Below are positions 25,443 to 34,990 of a stretch of 64,000 bases of DNA, one piece after another (position 1 is the first letter of the stretch; every line of letters starts with the position of its first letter). Where the stretch lies: NCBI RefSeq assembly GCF_017161265.1, contig NZ_CP031393.1:2356001-2420000 (forward strand). Reading direction: 5' to 3'. The notes under the pieces were generated by a model. It ran no database searches. It saw only the letters and a list, made by a program, of their open reading frames with translations, and was not told the DNA's origin. A program made the position numbers and the translations under genes. Source of the DNA: Treponema medium. Lineage in GTDB: Bacteria; Spirochaetota; Spirochaetia; Treponematales; Treponemataceae.

Positions 25443-26489
25443 TTAGCTCGGATAGGTATAGGTCTTTCCGTCTATACCACGTGCCGAAAAACGGCCATCT
25501 TTTAACGGGGAGACAATATCCTCATAGAGCAGCAGTGCGGAAAGCGGGAATTTTCCTCCGCCGTTCGGTAAATCGACTGCAAATTGCGGTAACGATAAAC
25601 CGGAAAGGCGTTTACGTACTGTTTTCCATATAAGCGCGGCATTTTCAAGCGGTACGCGAAAATGCGCCGTCCCCCGCGCCAAATCCGTTTGAAACAAATA
25701 CCCGGGTTTTATCCCCATACATACCAGCGCGTGGAAAAGCTCCGCAAGAACGGCGGGATTATCATTAACGCCGCGCAGCAATACGGTCTGGGTTTGCACG
25801 GAAATCCCCGAATCGATACAGCGGGTTAAGGCTTTCCGCTGCGCCGTGCCGAGTTCCGCCGGATGGTTTATATGTGCAATCACCCAGAGCGGACGGACGG
25901 AACGGAGAAGCGCCATAAGGTCTTCGGTAAAAAGCTCCGGTGCAAAGACCGGCGCACGGGTGCAAAGGCGGAGCAGCAAATCGGGACGGACGAAACGGAG
26001 GCATTCCAACAGATGCTTTATTTGCTCAAAACTACCGCTCATCGGGTCTCCGCCAGAAACCAGAATTTCCTGTACTTCGGGATGTGTTTTAAGATATGAT
26101 GTTACCGCTCCGATTTGCTCATCGGAAATAAAGCCGCTTGAGCGGGCGGTAAATTCCCGCCGGAAACAGTACCGGCAATACGAGATACAGCGGCCGGTGC
26201 TCAATAGCAGCACGCGGTTCGGATATTGGTGTACCAGATACGGGGTAACGCAATAGCGCGCCTCGCCGAGCGGGTCGCCCCGCTCTTCCTCCGACACAAC
26301 AATTTCGTCGTCGGAGGAAAGAACCTGCCGACGCAGCGCAGCAGCGGCGGCAGGTGCTGCGGAGGTAATCAAGGCTTTAAACGCCGGCGAAATATGTTCC
26401 GGCAAGCGGATAACCCTATCGGCGGAATTCTCATTCCGCCAGTTATCGGATTGTTCCGCGTTCATACCTCCGTCACACTTACAGCGCAT
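25443..26489 (-). CDS. KamA-family radical SAM aminomutase
   Basis: The protein has the radical-SAM cluster motif CISYCRYCFRR (CxxxCxxC) and the lysine-2,3-aminomutase-family features DPLGEARYCVTPYLVHQYPN before it and ILVSGGDPM after it. About 348 residues is close to EpmB and shorter than catabolic lysine 2,3-aminomutase, which carries an extra C-terminal part. It may act on free lysine or on elongation factor P; the sequence alone does not decide. Start choice is uncertain: 26489 overlaps the M20 gene by 11 nt, while ATG 26465 has GGAGG too close before it. The gene is co-directional with and overlaps the M20 hydrolase gene. Confidence 0.82.
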   Translation of the reverse strand: MRCKCDGGMNAEQSDNWRNENSADRVIRLPEHISPAFKALITSAAPAAAAALRRQVLSSDDEIVVSEEERGDPLGEARYCVTPYLVHQYPNRVLLLSTGRCISYCRYCFRREFTARSSGFISDEQIGAVTSYLKTHPEVQEILVSGGDPMSGSFEQIKHLLECLRFVRPDLLLRLCTRAPVFAPELFTEDLMALLRSVRPLWVIAHINHPAELGTAQRKALTRCIDSGISVQTQTVLLRGVNDNPAVLAELFHALVCMGIKPGYLFQTDLARGTAHFRVPLENAALIWKTVRKRLSGLSLPQFAVDLPNGGGKFPLSALLLYEDIVSPLKDGRFSARGIDGKTYTYPS

Positions 26490-27714
26490 CGACTCCGTAC
26501 ATCAATGCTGCCAGTACCTGTGCATCGTCGATTAAGTTTTTCATAATGCAGTATTCATTCGGCTGATGCGCCATATCGTCGAGTGTACTCCATACGACGG
26601 CGTTAAAACCTGCCTGACGGAGCGGAGCCGCAACGGTTCCTCCGCCGATACCGATGGTTTGCGTTTTTTTGCCGTGTACTTTTTCGATAGCCTTTGACAG
26701 CATCGTAACGACCTCGGCATCGACAGGCGTTGCAGGCGATTCCGCCGAATCATCGATAATGAGCTCAACCTGTACGCCGTATTTGGCTTCTATCGCACTT
26801 GCCTCGACTTTTATCTTTTCCATCACTTCCGCAACAGTGTAACACGGGAGTATACGGCAATCCATATAAAAGACATCATCGCCCGGAATGGTGTTGATGT
26901 TCGGGATATTCGCTTCTTTTTTTGTCGGCTGCAAGGTCGAATACGGCGGCTCGAATAAATTATCCTGCTTTGAAAAAACTTTTTCCAAAGCATTCAACCG
27001 GAGCGCTAAATCTGCTGCCGCAATGTGCGCATTCTTTCCTAAATCGGGGCGAGAGGCGTGCGTTTGCACTCCATGCACCACAACCTTTAACCACAACAGG
27101 TTCTTTTCCGCAACCTCAATCGTCTCGCCCGAAGGATCTCCCCCATCAGGGACAACGATAATATCCTGCGGCTTAAACAGCTGATGATTATTTAAAAGAT
27201 AAATAACGCCGTATCTCGAACCCACTTCTTCATCAGCAACAAACAACAATTTTACGGTGTGAGCAGGCTGAATCTTTAATGCAAGAAATGCATAGGCGGC
27301 GAATACCGCTCCGGTCAGTCCTTGCTGGTTATCCTCTACACCGCGCCCGATAATTTTATCACCGTCCTGCTTCAGAACCCACGGATCGCTTTCCCATTTT
27401 GCGAGCTCTCCGGGAGGTACCACATCGGTATGCGCCATAATCCAAACCCGTTTTGAATCGTCTTTGCCCGGAATGGTAACCACAAGGTTCGGTCTGATAC
27501 CGGAGGAGACCCGCGTATCGGGTGCATCGAACCGTTCAAATTGAGTAAAGCCGAGCTTTTTTAAATACGCTTCCAGCGCTTCACATTTTTTCAATTCCCC
27601 GTCGCCGTCCGACTCCGGAGCCATAGCAGGAATGGAGCACAAAAGCCGTTCAAGCTCAATCATCTTATCTTTTTGTTGAGCAATAAAATCTTTAACCGAT
27701 AAAAAATTTGACAT
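26479..27714 (-). CDS. M20-family metallohydrolase (ArgE/DapE-like)
   Basis: The 411-residue enzyme shows the di-zinc site of M20 peptidases and deacylases: MAHTDVVPPG with the first ligand His and catalytic Asp, GRGVEDNQQG with the bridging Asp, LFVADEEVGSRYG with the catalytic Glu-Glu, and later H in MAHQPNEYC. It hydrolyses an amide bond of a small peptide or N-acyl amino acid; the substrate is not evident. GTGGAGG lies 4 nt before the ATG. It is upstream of and overlaps the KamA-family gene, suggesting an amino-acid or peptide metabolic pair. Confidence 0.88.
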   Translation of the reverse strand: MSNFLSVKDFIAQQKDKMIELERLLCSIPAMAPESDGDGELKKCEALEAYLKKLGFTQFERFDAPDTRVSSGIRPNLVVTIPGKDDSKRVWIMAHTDVVPPGELAKWESDPWVLKQDGDKIIGRGVEDNQQGLTGAVFAAYAFLALKIQPAHTVKLLFVADEEVGSRYGVIYLLNNHQLFKPQDIIVVPDGGDPSGETIEVAEKNLLWLKVVVHGVQTHASRPDLGKNAHIAAADLALRLNALEKVFSKQDNLFEPPYSTLQPTKKEANIPNINTIPGDDVFYMDCRILPCYTVAEVMEKIKVEASAIEAKYGVQVELIIDDSAESPATPVDAEVVTMLSKAIEKVHGKKTQTIGIGGGTVAAPLRQAGFNAVVWSTLDDMAHQPNEYCIMKNLIDDAQVLAALMYGVDAL

Positions 27715-27830
27715 ACAACCTCCACATACGTAATGAAATTAAACTCTTTTCAAAAGAGCAAAGCACTCTCAAAAGAGGCTTCTACTATACCATATTGATA
27801 GCTATTCTGCAAACAAGAAGATTGATCGTT

Positions 27831-29645
27831 CTACGCATCGATTTCCGCAAGGAGATTTTTCATAATAAAGGCTTTGCGTTCGGGGGTATTTTTTCCCATA
27901 TAAAACTCAAGAACGCCCGGGATCTTTTTCACAGTCTGAATGCTGACCGGTAAAAGGCGGATATCTTTTCCGATAAACTGACCGAATTCGCTCGGGCTTA
28001 TTTCTCCCAATCCCTTAAAACGGGTAACTTCCGCCGTTGCACCGAGCCGTTTCATTTCGACATCCCGCTCTTTTTCCGAATAACAATAGCAAGTCTCTTT
28101 TTTGGTGCGCACCCGGAAAAGCGGCGTTTCCAAAATAAAAATCCGCCCGCTCAGCACCAGCTCTTCAAAGTAGGTAAGGAAAAAGGTGAGCAAAAGGTTT
28201 CTGATATGAAAGCCATCGTTATCGGCATCGGTTGCGATGATAATCTTATTATAGCGGAGACTTTCAAGGCTGTTTTCGATACCGAGCGCCATCATCATAT
28301 TATAAAGCTCCGCATTTTTGTAGATGGCGGCGCGTTTTTTGCCGTGCATATTTTCGGGCTTACCGCGCAGCGAAAAAAGCGCTTGCGTAAGGACGTCACG
28401 GCTCGAAACCATTGAACCCGAAGCCGAGTCTCCCTCAGTGATAAAAATCATCGACTCATTGCCGTACTGCTTATCCCCAAGGTGAAACTTGCAGTCTTTC
28501 AGTTTCGGGATTTTCATTGCAATTTTTTTTGCGGCAGCCTTCGCTTCTTTTTTAACACTGTTCAGCTCTGTCCGCAGTCGCTCGTTTGCAAGGATTTTTT
28601 CTTCCAGCTTCCGCGCGGCTTCGGCATTTTTTTGCAGCCATTCCACGACAGCGGCCTTGGTACCGTTGACAATCCACGGCCTCACCTCGGTATTACCGAG
28701 CTTATTTTTCGTTTGGCTTTCGAACACGGGCGCTTGCACCTTAACCGCCACCGCCGCGCAGGTGCCTTCGCGGACATCCTCGCTCTTGTAGTTTTTGCGG
28801 TAGTATTCGTTAATACCTTTCAGCAAGCCTTCTTTAAAGGCGGAAAGATGCGTGCCGCCATCCGAGGTATACTGTCCGTTGACAAACGAAAAATAGGTCT
28901 CGCCGTAGTTGTTGGTATGGGTAAAGGCAAATTCGAGCTTTGCTTCCTTAAAATGAGCAATCGAGTAGAGCGTCTCTTCGCCGATTTCCGCATTGAGCAG
29001 ATCGAGTAAGCCGTTTTCCGATATGTATGAAGCGCCGTTAAAGGTGAGCGTAAGGCCGGCGTTCAGATAGGCGTAGTTCCACATCCGTTTTTCGATAAAG
29101 TCGAGATTGAATGTATAGTCGCCGAATATTTCCCTGTCGGGAATAAACTCCACGAGCGTGCCGTTCTTAATACCTTTTTTGGCATCTCCTTGTTTTTCGT
29201 GCTTTAACACCCCCCGCTCAAACACCGCTTCGGCGTATTTCCCTTCGCGGACGGAAACTACCCGGAAATATTCGGAGAGTGCGTTCACCGCCTTGGTGCC
29301 GACACCGTTCAAGCCCACCGAAAACTGAAAGACTTCATCATTATACTTCGCACCGGTGTTGATGACCGACACGCATTCCACGACCTTCCCGAGCGGAATG
29401 CCGCGTCCATAATCCCGCACGGTAACTTTGTTGTCCTTCAGCAGCGCGTCGATGCGGTCTCCGTTCCCCATAATAAATTCATCGATGGAGTTATCGAGCA
29501 CTTCTTTTAACAGGATGTAAATACCGTCATCAGGGTTCGAGCCGTTTCCGAGCCGGCCGATATACATACCGGTGCGGAGCCTGATATGCTCCAATGAGCT
29601 AAGCGTCTTTATTTTCGATTCATCATACGTATTCTTTGCAGCCAT
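27831..29645 (-). CDS. parE: DNA topoisomerase IV subunit B
   Basis: The 604-residue subunit has the GHKL ATPase (VLDNSIDEFIMG with the catalytic region, DYGRGIPLG, and VGLNGVGTKAVNAL) and the TOPRIM metal-binding motifs EGDSASG and IIATDADNDGFHIR. Together with ParA/GyrA-type subunit it decatenates chromosomes after replication. Length is that of ParE rather than the longer GyrB, and YIGRLGNGSNPDDG is closer to ParE. The partner parC is not in the window. A GGGAGG sits 13 nt before the ATG, longer than usual. Confidence 0.88.
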   Translation of the reverse strand: MAAKNTYDESKIKTLSSLEHIRLRTGMYIGRLGNGSNPDDGIYILLKEVLDNSIDEFIMGNGDRIDALLKDNKVTVRDYGRGIPLGKVVECVSVINTGAKYNDEVFQFSVGLNGVGTKAVNALSEYFRVVSVREGKYAEAVFERGVLKHEKQGDAKKGIKNGTLVEFIPDREIFGDYTFNLDFIEKRMWNYAYLNAGLTLTFNGASYISENGLLDLLNAEIGEETLYSIAHFKEAKLEFAFTHTNNYGETYFSFVNGQYTSDGGTHLSAFKEGLLKGINEYYRKNYKSEDVREGTCAAVAVKVQAPVFESQTKNKLGNTEVRPWIVNGTKAAVVEWLQKNAEAARKLEEKILANERLRTELNSVKKEAKAAAKKIAMKIPKLKDCKFHLGDKQYGNESMIFITEGDSASGSMVSSRDVLTQALFSLRGKPENMHGKKRAAIYKNAELYNMMMALGIENSLESLRYNKIIIATDADNDGFHIRNLLLTFFLTYFEELVLSGRIFILETPLFRVRTKKETCYCYSEKERDVEMKRLGATAEVTRFKGLGEISPSEFGQFIGKDIRLLPVSIQTVKKIPGVLEFYMGKNTPERKAFIMKNLLAEIDA

Positions 29646-29714
29646 GTTGTTTTAAATTCCTCCCATAAAACTTTTGTAGGATAAGATGGTGAAAATCCGA
29701 AAAAGTTTTTAGTC

Positions 29715-29856
29715 GGGGCTGTCTAAAAACTTCAGTTTTTGGACAGCTTCCTTAGATTTAGATGCGATGTTTAAAATTAAGTCGTTGCTGTATAAAGACT
29801 TAATTTTAAACTCGTCGGGGATGTTCCGAAAGTAACCAACTTTTGGAACATCCCCA
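29715..29856. repeat. Three-hairpin repeat element, full copy with different outer stems
   Basis: The outer hairpin is GGGGCTGTCTAAAAA with TTTTTGGACAGC. The tag ATGCGAT leads into a perfect 15-bp central stem GTTTAAAATTAAGTC (29769-29783) with GACTTAATTTTAAAC (29797-29811). The tag CTCGTCGGGG then leads to a second outer hairpin GGGATGTTCC/GGAACATCCC. The stems differ from those at 5.4 and 15.3 kb although tags are shared. Confidence 0.75.
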
Positions 29857-29870
29857 TATACATTTTATCC

Positions 29871-32800
29871 TTAAATTGAGGGCATAATGCTGAGCAGCGG
29901 AAGCCCTGCGCTGTCTGCCGTTTGCCGGAGCGCAGCATCGGAGCAAATTACCGCAGCGGTACCGCCGGATATACCTCCAACCGTCGTTGCCGGAAGCGCG
30001 GCGCTTCCCGATACGCTTGCGGCGAGCCGTTCGGCAAGCCGATTCATGCGTTCCCGTGTACAGGAAATAATACCTTCGATTGTTTGCATCCGCGCCTGAT
30101 GGGTTATCCCGTTTAAGAGGCGCGAGAACGTCGCCGCGCTTCTCTGCGCCGGGGTTCTCGGCTGGAGCGCTGTGCTGTACGTGCCGGTAATCAAGGCCTC
30201 CAGTTCTGAGTCGGTAAGCGGAGCCGCGATGCTTTTTTCGATACAATCCCGTATACTGCGCAAGGATTTGAGCGGCGCAGGGTCGCGGTAGGTAGTCATC
30301 GTAAACAGCGCCGTTGCGGAATCGGGATATGCCGAAACGCCGTACGCACCGCCTTTTACGCGGATTGCCTCCCACAATGCCCCCGTCTCAAGCCACTGGG
30401 CATAGACGATAGCAGCGCCGTATTCTGTTTCATCGAATGTAACCGGCAGAAGCTGCGCCGCAAATCCTACCTGCACGGCGCTGGGAAAGGCCGAAAGCGC
30501 CGCCGGTTTTTCAAAGGCTTCGGTTCTAAAGCCGTCGGTACTGCGGTGCGGAAAATCAAACTGCGGTAAATGGGAAGTGAGCGCTTTTTTGATAACGCTT
30601 ACATCGGCGGCAGTTCCGCACACCTTCACGATAAGGCCGGAGCGCATCAGTTTCCGGTGTATTTCTTCAAGTTTACGGGCGAGTTCACCGATTGCCGCCG
30701 GTTTTTGCTCCAGCGCCGCATACTGCCCGCGCAGAAAACGCAGTTGAGGAATCCCCATCCAGAGATTTTCCGCCCGTTTTGAACCGGAATAGGCAGAAGC
30801 TGCGTACAGCGCAGTCAACGTATGCCCCGAATATGACGGCAGCGGATCAAGATCGTTTTTCAGCTGAATAAAAACATCCTTCAACCGCTTTTCGTCGGCA
30901 AAAGAAATATCGTTAAGATACGAAAAAATTCGGTTTACCGCGGGTTCGATATATTCGGGCAGCATTTTGGAGCGGATAAAAATCCAGTCCCGATCCGCCA
31001 CATCTTCCGTGCGAAGCTCATTATCAAAAAACACCGCGGCTTCGGATGTCCGGTGCCTGCCTGCGGAAAAGGTAACCGCGGAAAATCCTCCCGTCAGGTA
31101 AGCGAATTCCGCCGCAACGGCATCCCAGCTCTGCGTTTTTGTTCCCATCGAGGAAAGCGCAGACGTATAGAGCGTCAGGTATGTATAGTCCTCCGCTGAA
31201 AGCGAATCGACGGGAACTGCGATGTCCATATAGGTGATACCGTTTGTCGGCTGTTCATGGATGATAACGGGAACTTTGCCGAAATATTCGAGACGTTCGG
31301 GTATCGGCGGTTCAACCGGCGGCAGCTCCTCTTTTGAAATATGCGGAATAAGATGTTGCGCTTGAGCATCCGCCTCAGGATTAATACCCGTATCCGCATC
31401 GGCTGCCGCATTGGTATTAAGCCCCGTATCCGCATCCGCTTTTTGCCCGCTAACGTGTACGGCTGTTTTTTCAGCGGAACCCGAATGGTGTTCTACGCTG
31501 CCGAGGCTTTGCACTGCTTGGTGCGCTTCTTGAGCAAGTCTTGCATCGATGTTCTCGCAAAAGTGAATATCCGGCCGTACGGAAACGGTTGTCCGATGGG
31601 GATTATCAAGCAGCAGCGTACGGATGAGGTCTTGAGCGTAATGCGGGTTTTGGGAAAGCCGTTGTTTCAGCCGCTGAAAAGCAGGTATGGAACGGAGCGA
31701 AGTCTCCGGCGCAAAGCCGTGTATCCAGCCGCGGAGCGCCCGCCGCATCAAAACCAGCGAAAAAGGGCCGCCGGAACGGGTAATTTCTCTGTTATAAAAA
31801 TCGAGAGAATTGAGCGCGGTTTCAATCAGCTGAGGTTCAAAACCGTTCCGGGCAATTTCTTCAAGGCCGGAAAGGATGAAGGCTTCAAACTGCCCTTCCG
31901 CACTTTTATCAATATCCGCAAGGCCGAGCGTAAAGCAGATGTTTTTCAGGTCTGCCTGTCCGCCGTTGTACGGATAAACATCCTCGGCGAAGGGGCAGTC
32001 GAGTAGTTTCTTTTGCAAGGGCGCTCCGTCATGTCCCAGCAACAGCTCTTCCAAAAACATACAGTCCATCAACCGGTCGATGTCGGCGCTTTCGGGCAGC
32101 AGCCAATTCATCGTTACCGTGAGCTTGTCGGGATTTTTTCCTTCGCCTGCGGGCGCCGTTGCCGAAAACACGCGGGGTGTGGGATAGGGCGTAATAGCCG
32201 GAATGAGCGGCGGCTTTTCCGCCGGTTCAAAAAACCGCAAGAAGCGTTCCTGCAAAAAGGCAAGCTGTTTTTCGGTTTCGATGTTACCGTACAAAAAGAC
32301 CTTGCAGTTTACCGGATGATAGTATTTTTTATGGAAAGCGCAAAAGTCCTCATAGCTGAGCTTGACGATATCGGGCGGAAAGCCGCCTGAATCGTGCGCA
32401 TACACCGTCCCCTGCAAGAGAGAATGCCGCAGCTCACGGTCTACGCCGGAATCGAAATCCGCATACGCGCCGCGCATCTCATTTAACACCACGCCGGAAA
32501 AATACGGGTTCCCTTTTTCATCTCGTTCAAGCCGATGACCTTCCTGTTCAAAGGTTTCCCGTTTGAGCAGCGGAAAAAACACCGCATCGCCGTACACCGA
32601 CATCAAGTTAAAATAATCTTTTTCAAGGATGCTCGACGCAGGGTACACGGTCTTATCGGGGAATGTCATCGCATTCAAAAACGTTTTAACGCTCTGCTTC
32701 GAAAGGATTAAAAAAGGATCTTTCAGCGGATAATTTTTTGAACCGCAGAGTACCGAATGTTCCAGAATATGCGCAACGCCCGAACTGTTTTCAGGCGGGG

Positions 32801-32957
32801 TCATAAAAGCAAACGCAAATAAATTTTCACTGTCATCGTTATGAATGTGATAAACCTCAAGTCCGGTTTCGCAATGCTGCGCAAGAATACCCTCCGCCTG
32901 CATTTCGTCAAGCGCTGTTTTTGAAATAATTTTAAACCCGTGGATTAGGTTATCCAT
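29871..32957 (-). CDS. M16C-family metalloprotease (PreP/Cym1-like)
   Basis: The 1028-residue protein carries the inverted zinc motif HILEH (residues 63-67) in VAHILEHSVLCGS, followed by the distal glutamate region in VVLNEMRGAYAD. The length and the motif LCGSKNYPLKDPF define the M16C group of presequence peptidase / Cym1 enzymes, which degrade peptides inside a closed chamber. There is no signal peptide, so it is probably cytoplasmic. An Ala/Asp/Thr-rich insertion with a short tandem repeat (around 505-540) separates the two halves. CGGAGA precedes the ATG, which overlaps fliG1 by 13 nt. Confidence 0.9.
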   Translation of the reverse strand: MDNLIHGFKIISKTALDEMQAEGILAQHCETGLEVYHIHNDDSENLFAFAFMTPPENSSGVAHILEHSVLCGSKNYPLKDPFLILSKQSVKTFLNAMTFPDKTVYPASSILEKDYFNLMSVYGDAVFFPLLKRETFEQEGHRLERDEKGNPYFSGVVLNEMRGAYADFDSGVDRELRHSLLQGTVYAHDSGGFPPDIVKLSYEDFCAFHKKYYHPVNCKVFLYGNIETEKQLAFLQERFLRFFEPAEKPPLIPAITPYPTPRVFSATAPAGEGKNPDKLTVTMNWLLPESADIDRLMDCMFLEELLLGHDGAPLQKKLLDCPFAEDVYPYNGGQADLKNICFTLGLADIDKSAEGQFEAFILSGLEEIARNGFEPQLIETALNSLDFYNREITRSGGPFSLVLMRRALRGWIHGFAPETSLRSIPAFQRLKQRLSQNPHYAQDLIRTLLLDNPHRTTVSVRPDIHFCENIDARLAQEAHQAVQSLGSVEHHSGSAEKTAVHVSGQKADADTGLNTNAAADADTGINPEADAQAQHLIPHISKEELPPVEPPIPERLEYFGKVPVIIHEQPTNGITYMDIAVPVDSLSAEDYTYLTLYTSALSSMGTKTQSWDAVAAEFAYLTGGFSAVTFSAGRHRTSEAAVFFDNELRTEDVADRDWIFIRSKMLPEYIEPAVNRIFSYLNDISFADEKRLKDVFIQLKNDLDPLPSYSGHTLTALYAASAYSGSKRAENLWMGIPQLRFLRGQYAALEQKPAAIGELARKLEEIHRKLMRSGLIVKVCGTAADVSVIKKALTSHLPQFDFPHRSTDGFRTEAFEKPAALSAFPSAVQVGFAAQLLPVTFDETEYGAAIVYAQWLETGALWEAIRVKGGAYGVSAYPDSATALFTMTTYRDPAPLKSLRSIRDCIEKSIAAPLTDSELEALITGTYSTALQPRTPAQRSAATFSRLLNGITHQARMQTIEGIISCTRERMNRLAERLAASVSGSAALPATTVGGISGGTAAVICSDAALRQTADSAGLPLLSIMPSI

Positions 32958-34006
32958 ACGTCATCTCCGTCCTTTCCGAATAAGAGCAGCTCGCCGTCTT
33001 CCCAGCTTTTCCGCAATTCCTGTAAAAAACGATTGGTAACTTCGCGGCATTCCCGCACGGAAACGGGGTTCGACGCCTGATCGTCAAGGATGAACTGCTG
33101 TCTGTTTTTAGAAATGTTATCGAGGATTTTTTTGACAAAGACTTCCGGTTTATAAGAAATTAACGCGGCAATAACCGAGCTTTCCATACCGGATAATTTT
33201 TTCTGTAAAAAGCGGTCGTCCGCAATGAGCACATCTTCAAAAGTAAAAAGCCGTTCGCGGATATTTTGTTCAAGTTCGGGATTGGCTTCTGCGATGTTCT
33301 GTAAAATAAACTGTTCCGTTTCCGAATCGCTGCGCCGTAAAATAGCGGCAAGTACCGCGCGTCCGTCAATCGCTTCGGTAGCTGAGCCTGTCCGTATGCG
33401 GGTAAACTTTTCGCGCATCGAAGTGCTTACCGTCTGCAAAATTTCAGGACTAATGGTTTTAAGCCGCGCGAGGCGGAGCACGATGTCTTTTTTTTCCGCA
33501 TCGTTTAAACCGGTAATATAGGCGGCCGCTATTTTCGGTTCCAGTTGAGAAAGCACGAGCGCCTGTGTTGCAGGCATTTCGTCCGCTAAGAGCCGCTTGA
33601 GTTTTTCTCCGTCGATACCGTCCAAAAAATCGAACGGCCGCTCGGCAGCCGGCGGTATTGCCCGCTCGATAATCTCCTGCGCTTTTTCCCCGCCGAAAGC
33701 CGCCGTCAGAATTCCTTGAGCGGTTTCTACGCCGCCGACGGAATTCTTCGCTTCGTTATAAAGCGCCGTAAATTCGCTTAAAATATAGGCGGCTTCGTCC
33801 TTGTCGACATAGCGGATGGTCAGCATTTCCGCTACTACTTTTTCGATTTGCTCGCGGGTGAGCTTTTGCAGAACCTTTGCCGCTTGCGCCTCTCCGATTA
33901 AATATAAAAACTTTGCAACGCGGCGGTAAGGGCTTTCTTTTTGATCACCCTCACGCGATACCTTTATTAATCCGCGCCGCTGTATCTCACTTTCCAGATC
34001 ACTCAT
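32945..34006 (-). CDS. fliG: FliG1-type flagellar motor switch protein
   Basis: The 353-residue protein starts MSDLESEIQRRG after GGGAGA and shows FliG architecture: an N-terminal domain with RRVAKFLYLIGEAQAAKVLQ, a middle domain, and a C-terminal domain with YKPEVFVKKILDNISKNRQQFILDD type helices (named only). Spirochaetes encode two FliG proteins. This one is divergent, with LFTFEDVLIADDRFLQ but without the fully conserved charged torque helix of FliG2, so I assign it to the FliG1 branch. In spirochaetes FliG1 affects motor assembly at one pole. The longer frame to 34048 is unlikely. Confidence 0.85.
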   Translation of the reverse strand: MSDLESEIQRRGLIKVSREGDQKESPYRRVAKFLYLIGEAQAAKVLQKLTREQIEKVVAEMLTIRYVDKDEAAYILSEFTALYNEAKNSVGGVETAQGILTAAFGGEKAQEIIERAIPPAAERPFDFLDGIDGEKLKRLLADEMPATQALVLSQLEPKIAAAYITGLNDAEKKDIVLRLARLKTISPEILQTVSTSMREKFTRIRTGSATEAIDGRAVLAAILRRSDSETEQFILQNIAEANPELEQNIRERLFTFEDVLIADDRFLQKKLSGMESSVIAALISYKPEVFVKKILDNISKNRQQFILDDQASNPVSVRECREVTNRFLQELRKSWEDGELLLFGKDGDDVWIT

Positions 34007-34059
34007 ACTATCTCCCAATATAATGGAAAACCAGTCGAGTATCAACATCGCATTTCGCT

Positions 34060-34212
34060 GACGTTATACTTGACCTCATATTACGAACTTATTATCCTAA
34101 ATATCTCGAAAAATATGGCGACCGTAAGACAGTGATTCCATAAGATGCCGCACATAAAAAAACGGAATACACCATATTTTTCGTAACGGTATTCAACCTT
34201 CTTATGTTTACT
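34060..34212. other. Intergenic sequence upstream of fliG1
   Basis: No gene is seen here. The region carries the divergent upstream areas of fliG1 (minus) and of the Lol-like operon (plus), separated by a repeat element. No clear promoter pair stands out. Confidence 0.3.
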
Positions 34213-34418
34213 GGGCATCTCTAAAAACTCGGTTAGCTTTTTAGAGATGCCCGACGAGTTTCAGTTTAAGTCTTTATATTGTAATGATTTAAACTGAAAC
34301 ATCGCAAATTAAGTCTAAGGAAAACCTCTAAAAACTGCAAGCCTATCGGCTTGTTCTGTAAGGAAATTCATTAACTTGTCCGCCTTGCGGACTGCGAATC
34401 AGTTTTTAGAGGTTCCCT
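34213..34418. repeat. Three-hairpin repeat element, full copy (inverted), with nested small hairpins
   Basis: The element opens with GGGCATCTCTAAAAACT/AGAGATGCCC, then the tag CGACGAG, a 15-bp central stem GTTTCAGTTTAAGTC (34258-34272) with GATTTAAACTGAAAC (34286-34300; one G-T pair), and the tag ATCGCA. A long outer hairpin AACCTCTAAAAACTG/CAGTTTTTAGAGGTT follows, whose loop holds CAAGCC/GGCTTG and GTCCGC/GCGGAC hairpins. It ends 28 nt before the operon start codon. Confidence 0.78.
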
Positions 34419-34445
34419 ACTATAGTTAACCACGTAGGAGATAAT

Positions 34446-34940
34446 ATGACAAAAACCAGTATCGCAGCAGGGCTGCTGCTCGTTATTTTCACTATGACCG
34501 GATTGTATGCACAGGCGCAAACGCCTCAGGTAAAACCGATTTTAACTGAAAAAGCTGTGAAAGGATTTATCAAAAATCATAATAAGCTGCTTGAAGAGCT
34601 CAATACCTTTCAATATGATGAGAATTCTACGGAGGCTCAATGGTTCGAAGCCTTCAGGGATGCGCTTGAAGAAGATACTCATCAAGCGGCAGCTTTTCTT
34701 AAAAAGAATCCGGCACCGAAAAAATTGCAAGCGCTTTTTCGGAAGTACGGCCTTGATGGAAAAACAGGACTATTGCAAATTATGGTAATTGTATATACCG
34801 CATTAAGCATCGAATACGGAGATTCTGATATTCCTTTTAACATACATCCGGACGACTTGAAACTCGTGCAAAAATACCGGGCAGAAGTATCTGAATTACT
34901 CAAACCGATACCTATTGAAACGGAAAACAATAGTAAATAG
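34446..34940 (+). CDS. Exported protein of unknown function, first gene of the Lol-like operon
   Basis: The 164-residue protein has a signal peptide (MTKTSIAAGLLLVIFTMTG, cleavage likely after YAQA) and an all-helical mature part with Lys- and Glu-rich helices. There is no lipobox and no family I recognise. GTAGGAGATAAT precedes the ATG. It is followed after 50 nt by an ABC ATPase, two FtsX-type permeases and a LolA-like protein on the same strand. It therefore probably serves the same envelope transport process as an accessory periplasmic factor; this is inferred from position. Confidence 0.7.
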   Translation: MTKTSIAAGLLLVIFTMTGLYAQAQTPQVKPILTEKAVKGFIKNHNKLLEELNTFQYDENSTEAQWFEAFRDALEEDTHQAAAFLKKNPAPKKLQALFRKYGLDGKTGLLQIMVIVYTALSIEYGDSDIPFNIHPDDLKLVQKYRAEVSELLKPIPIETENNSK

Positions 34941-34990
34941 CTCATCATAATATCACTCACAACATTGTCTATTTATTTAGGAGATTATAT

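Noticed and set aside
34446-34940. Lipoprotein
   Set aside because: The signal peptide has no cysteine after the hydrophobic core; cleavage after AQA is more likely.
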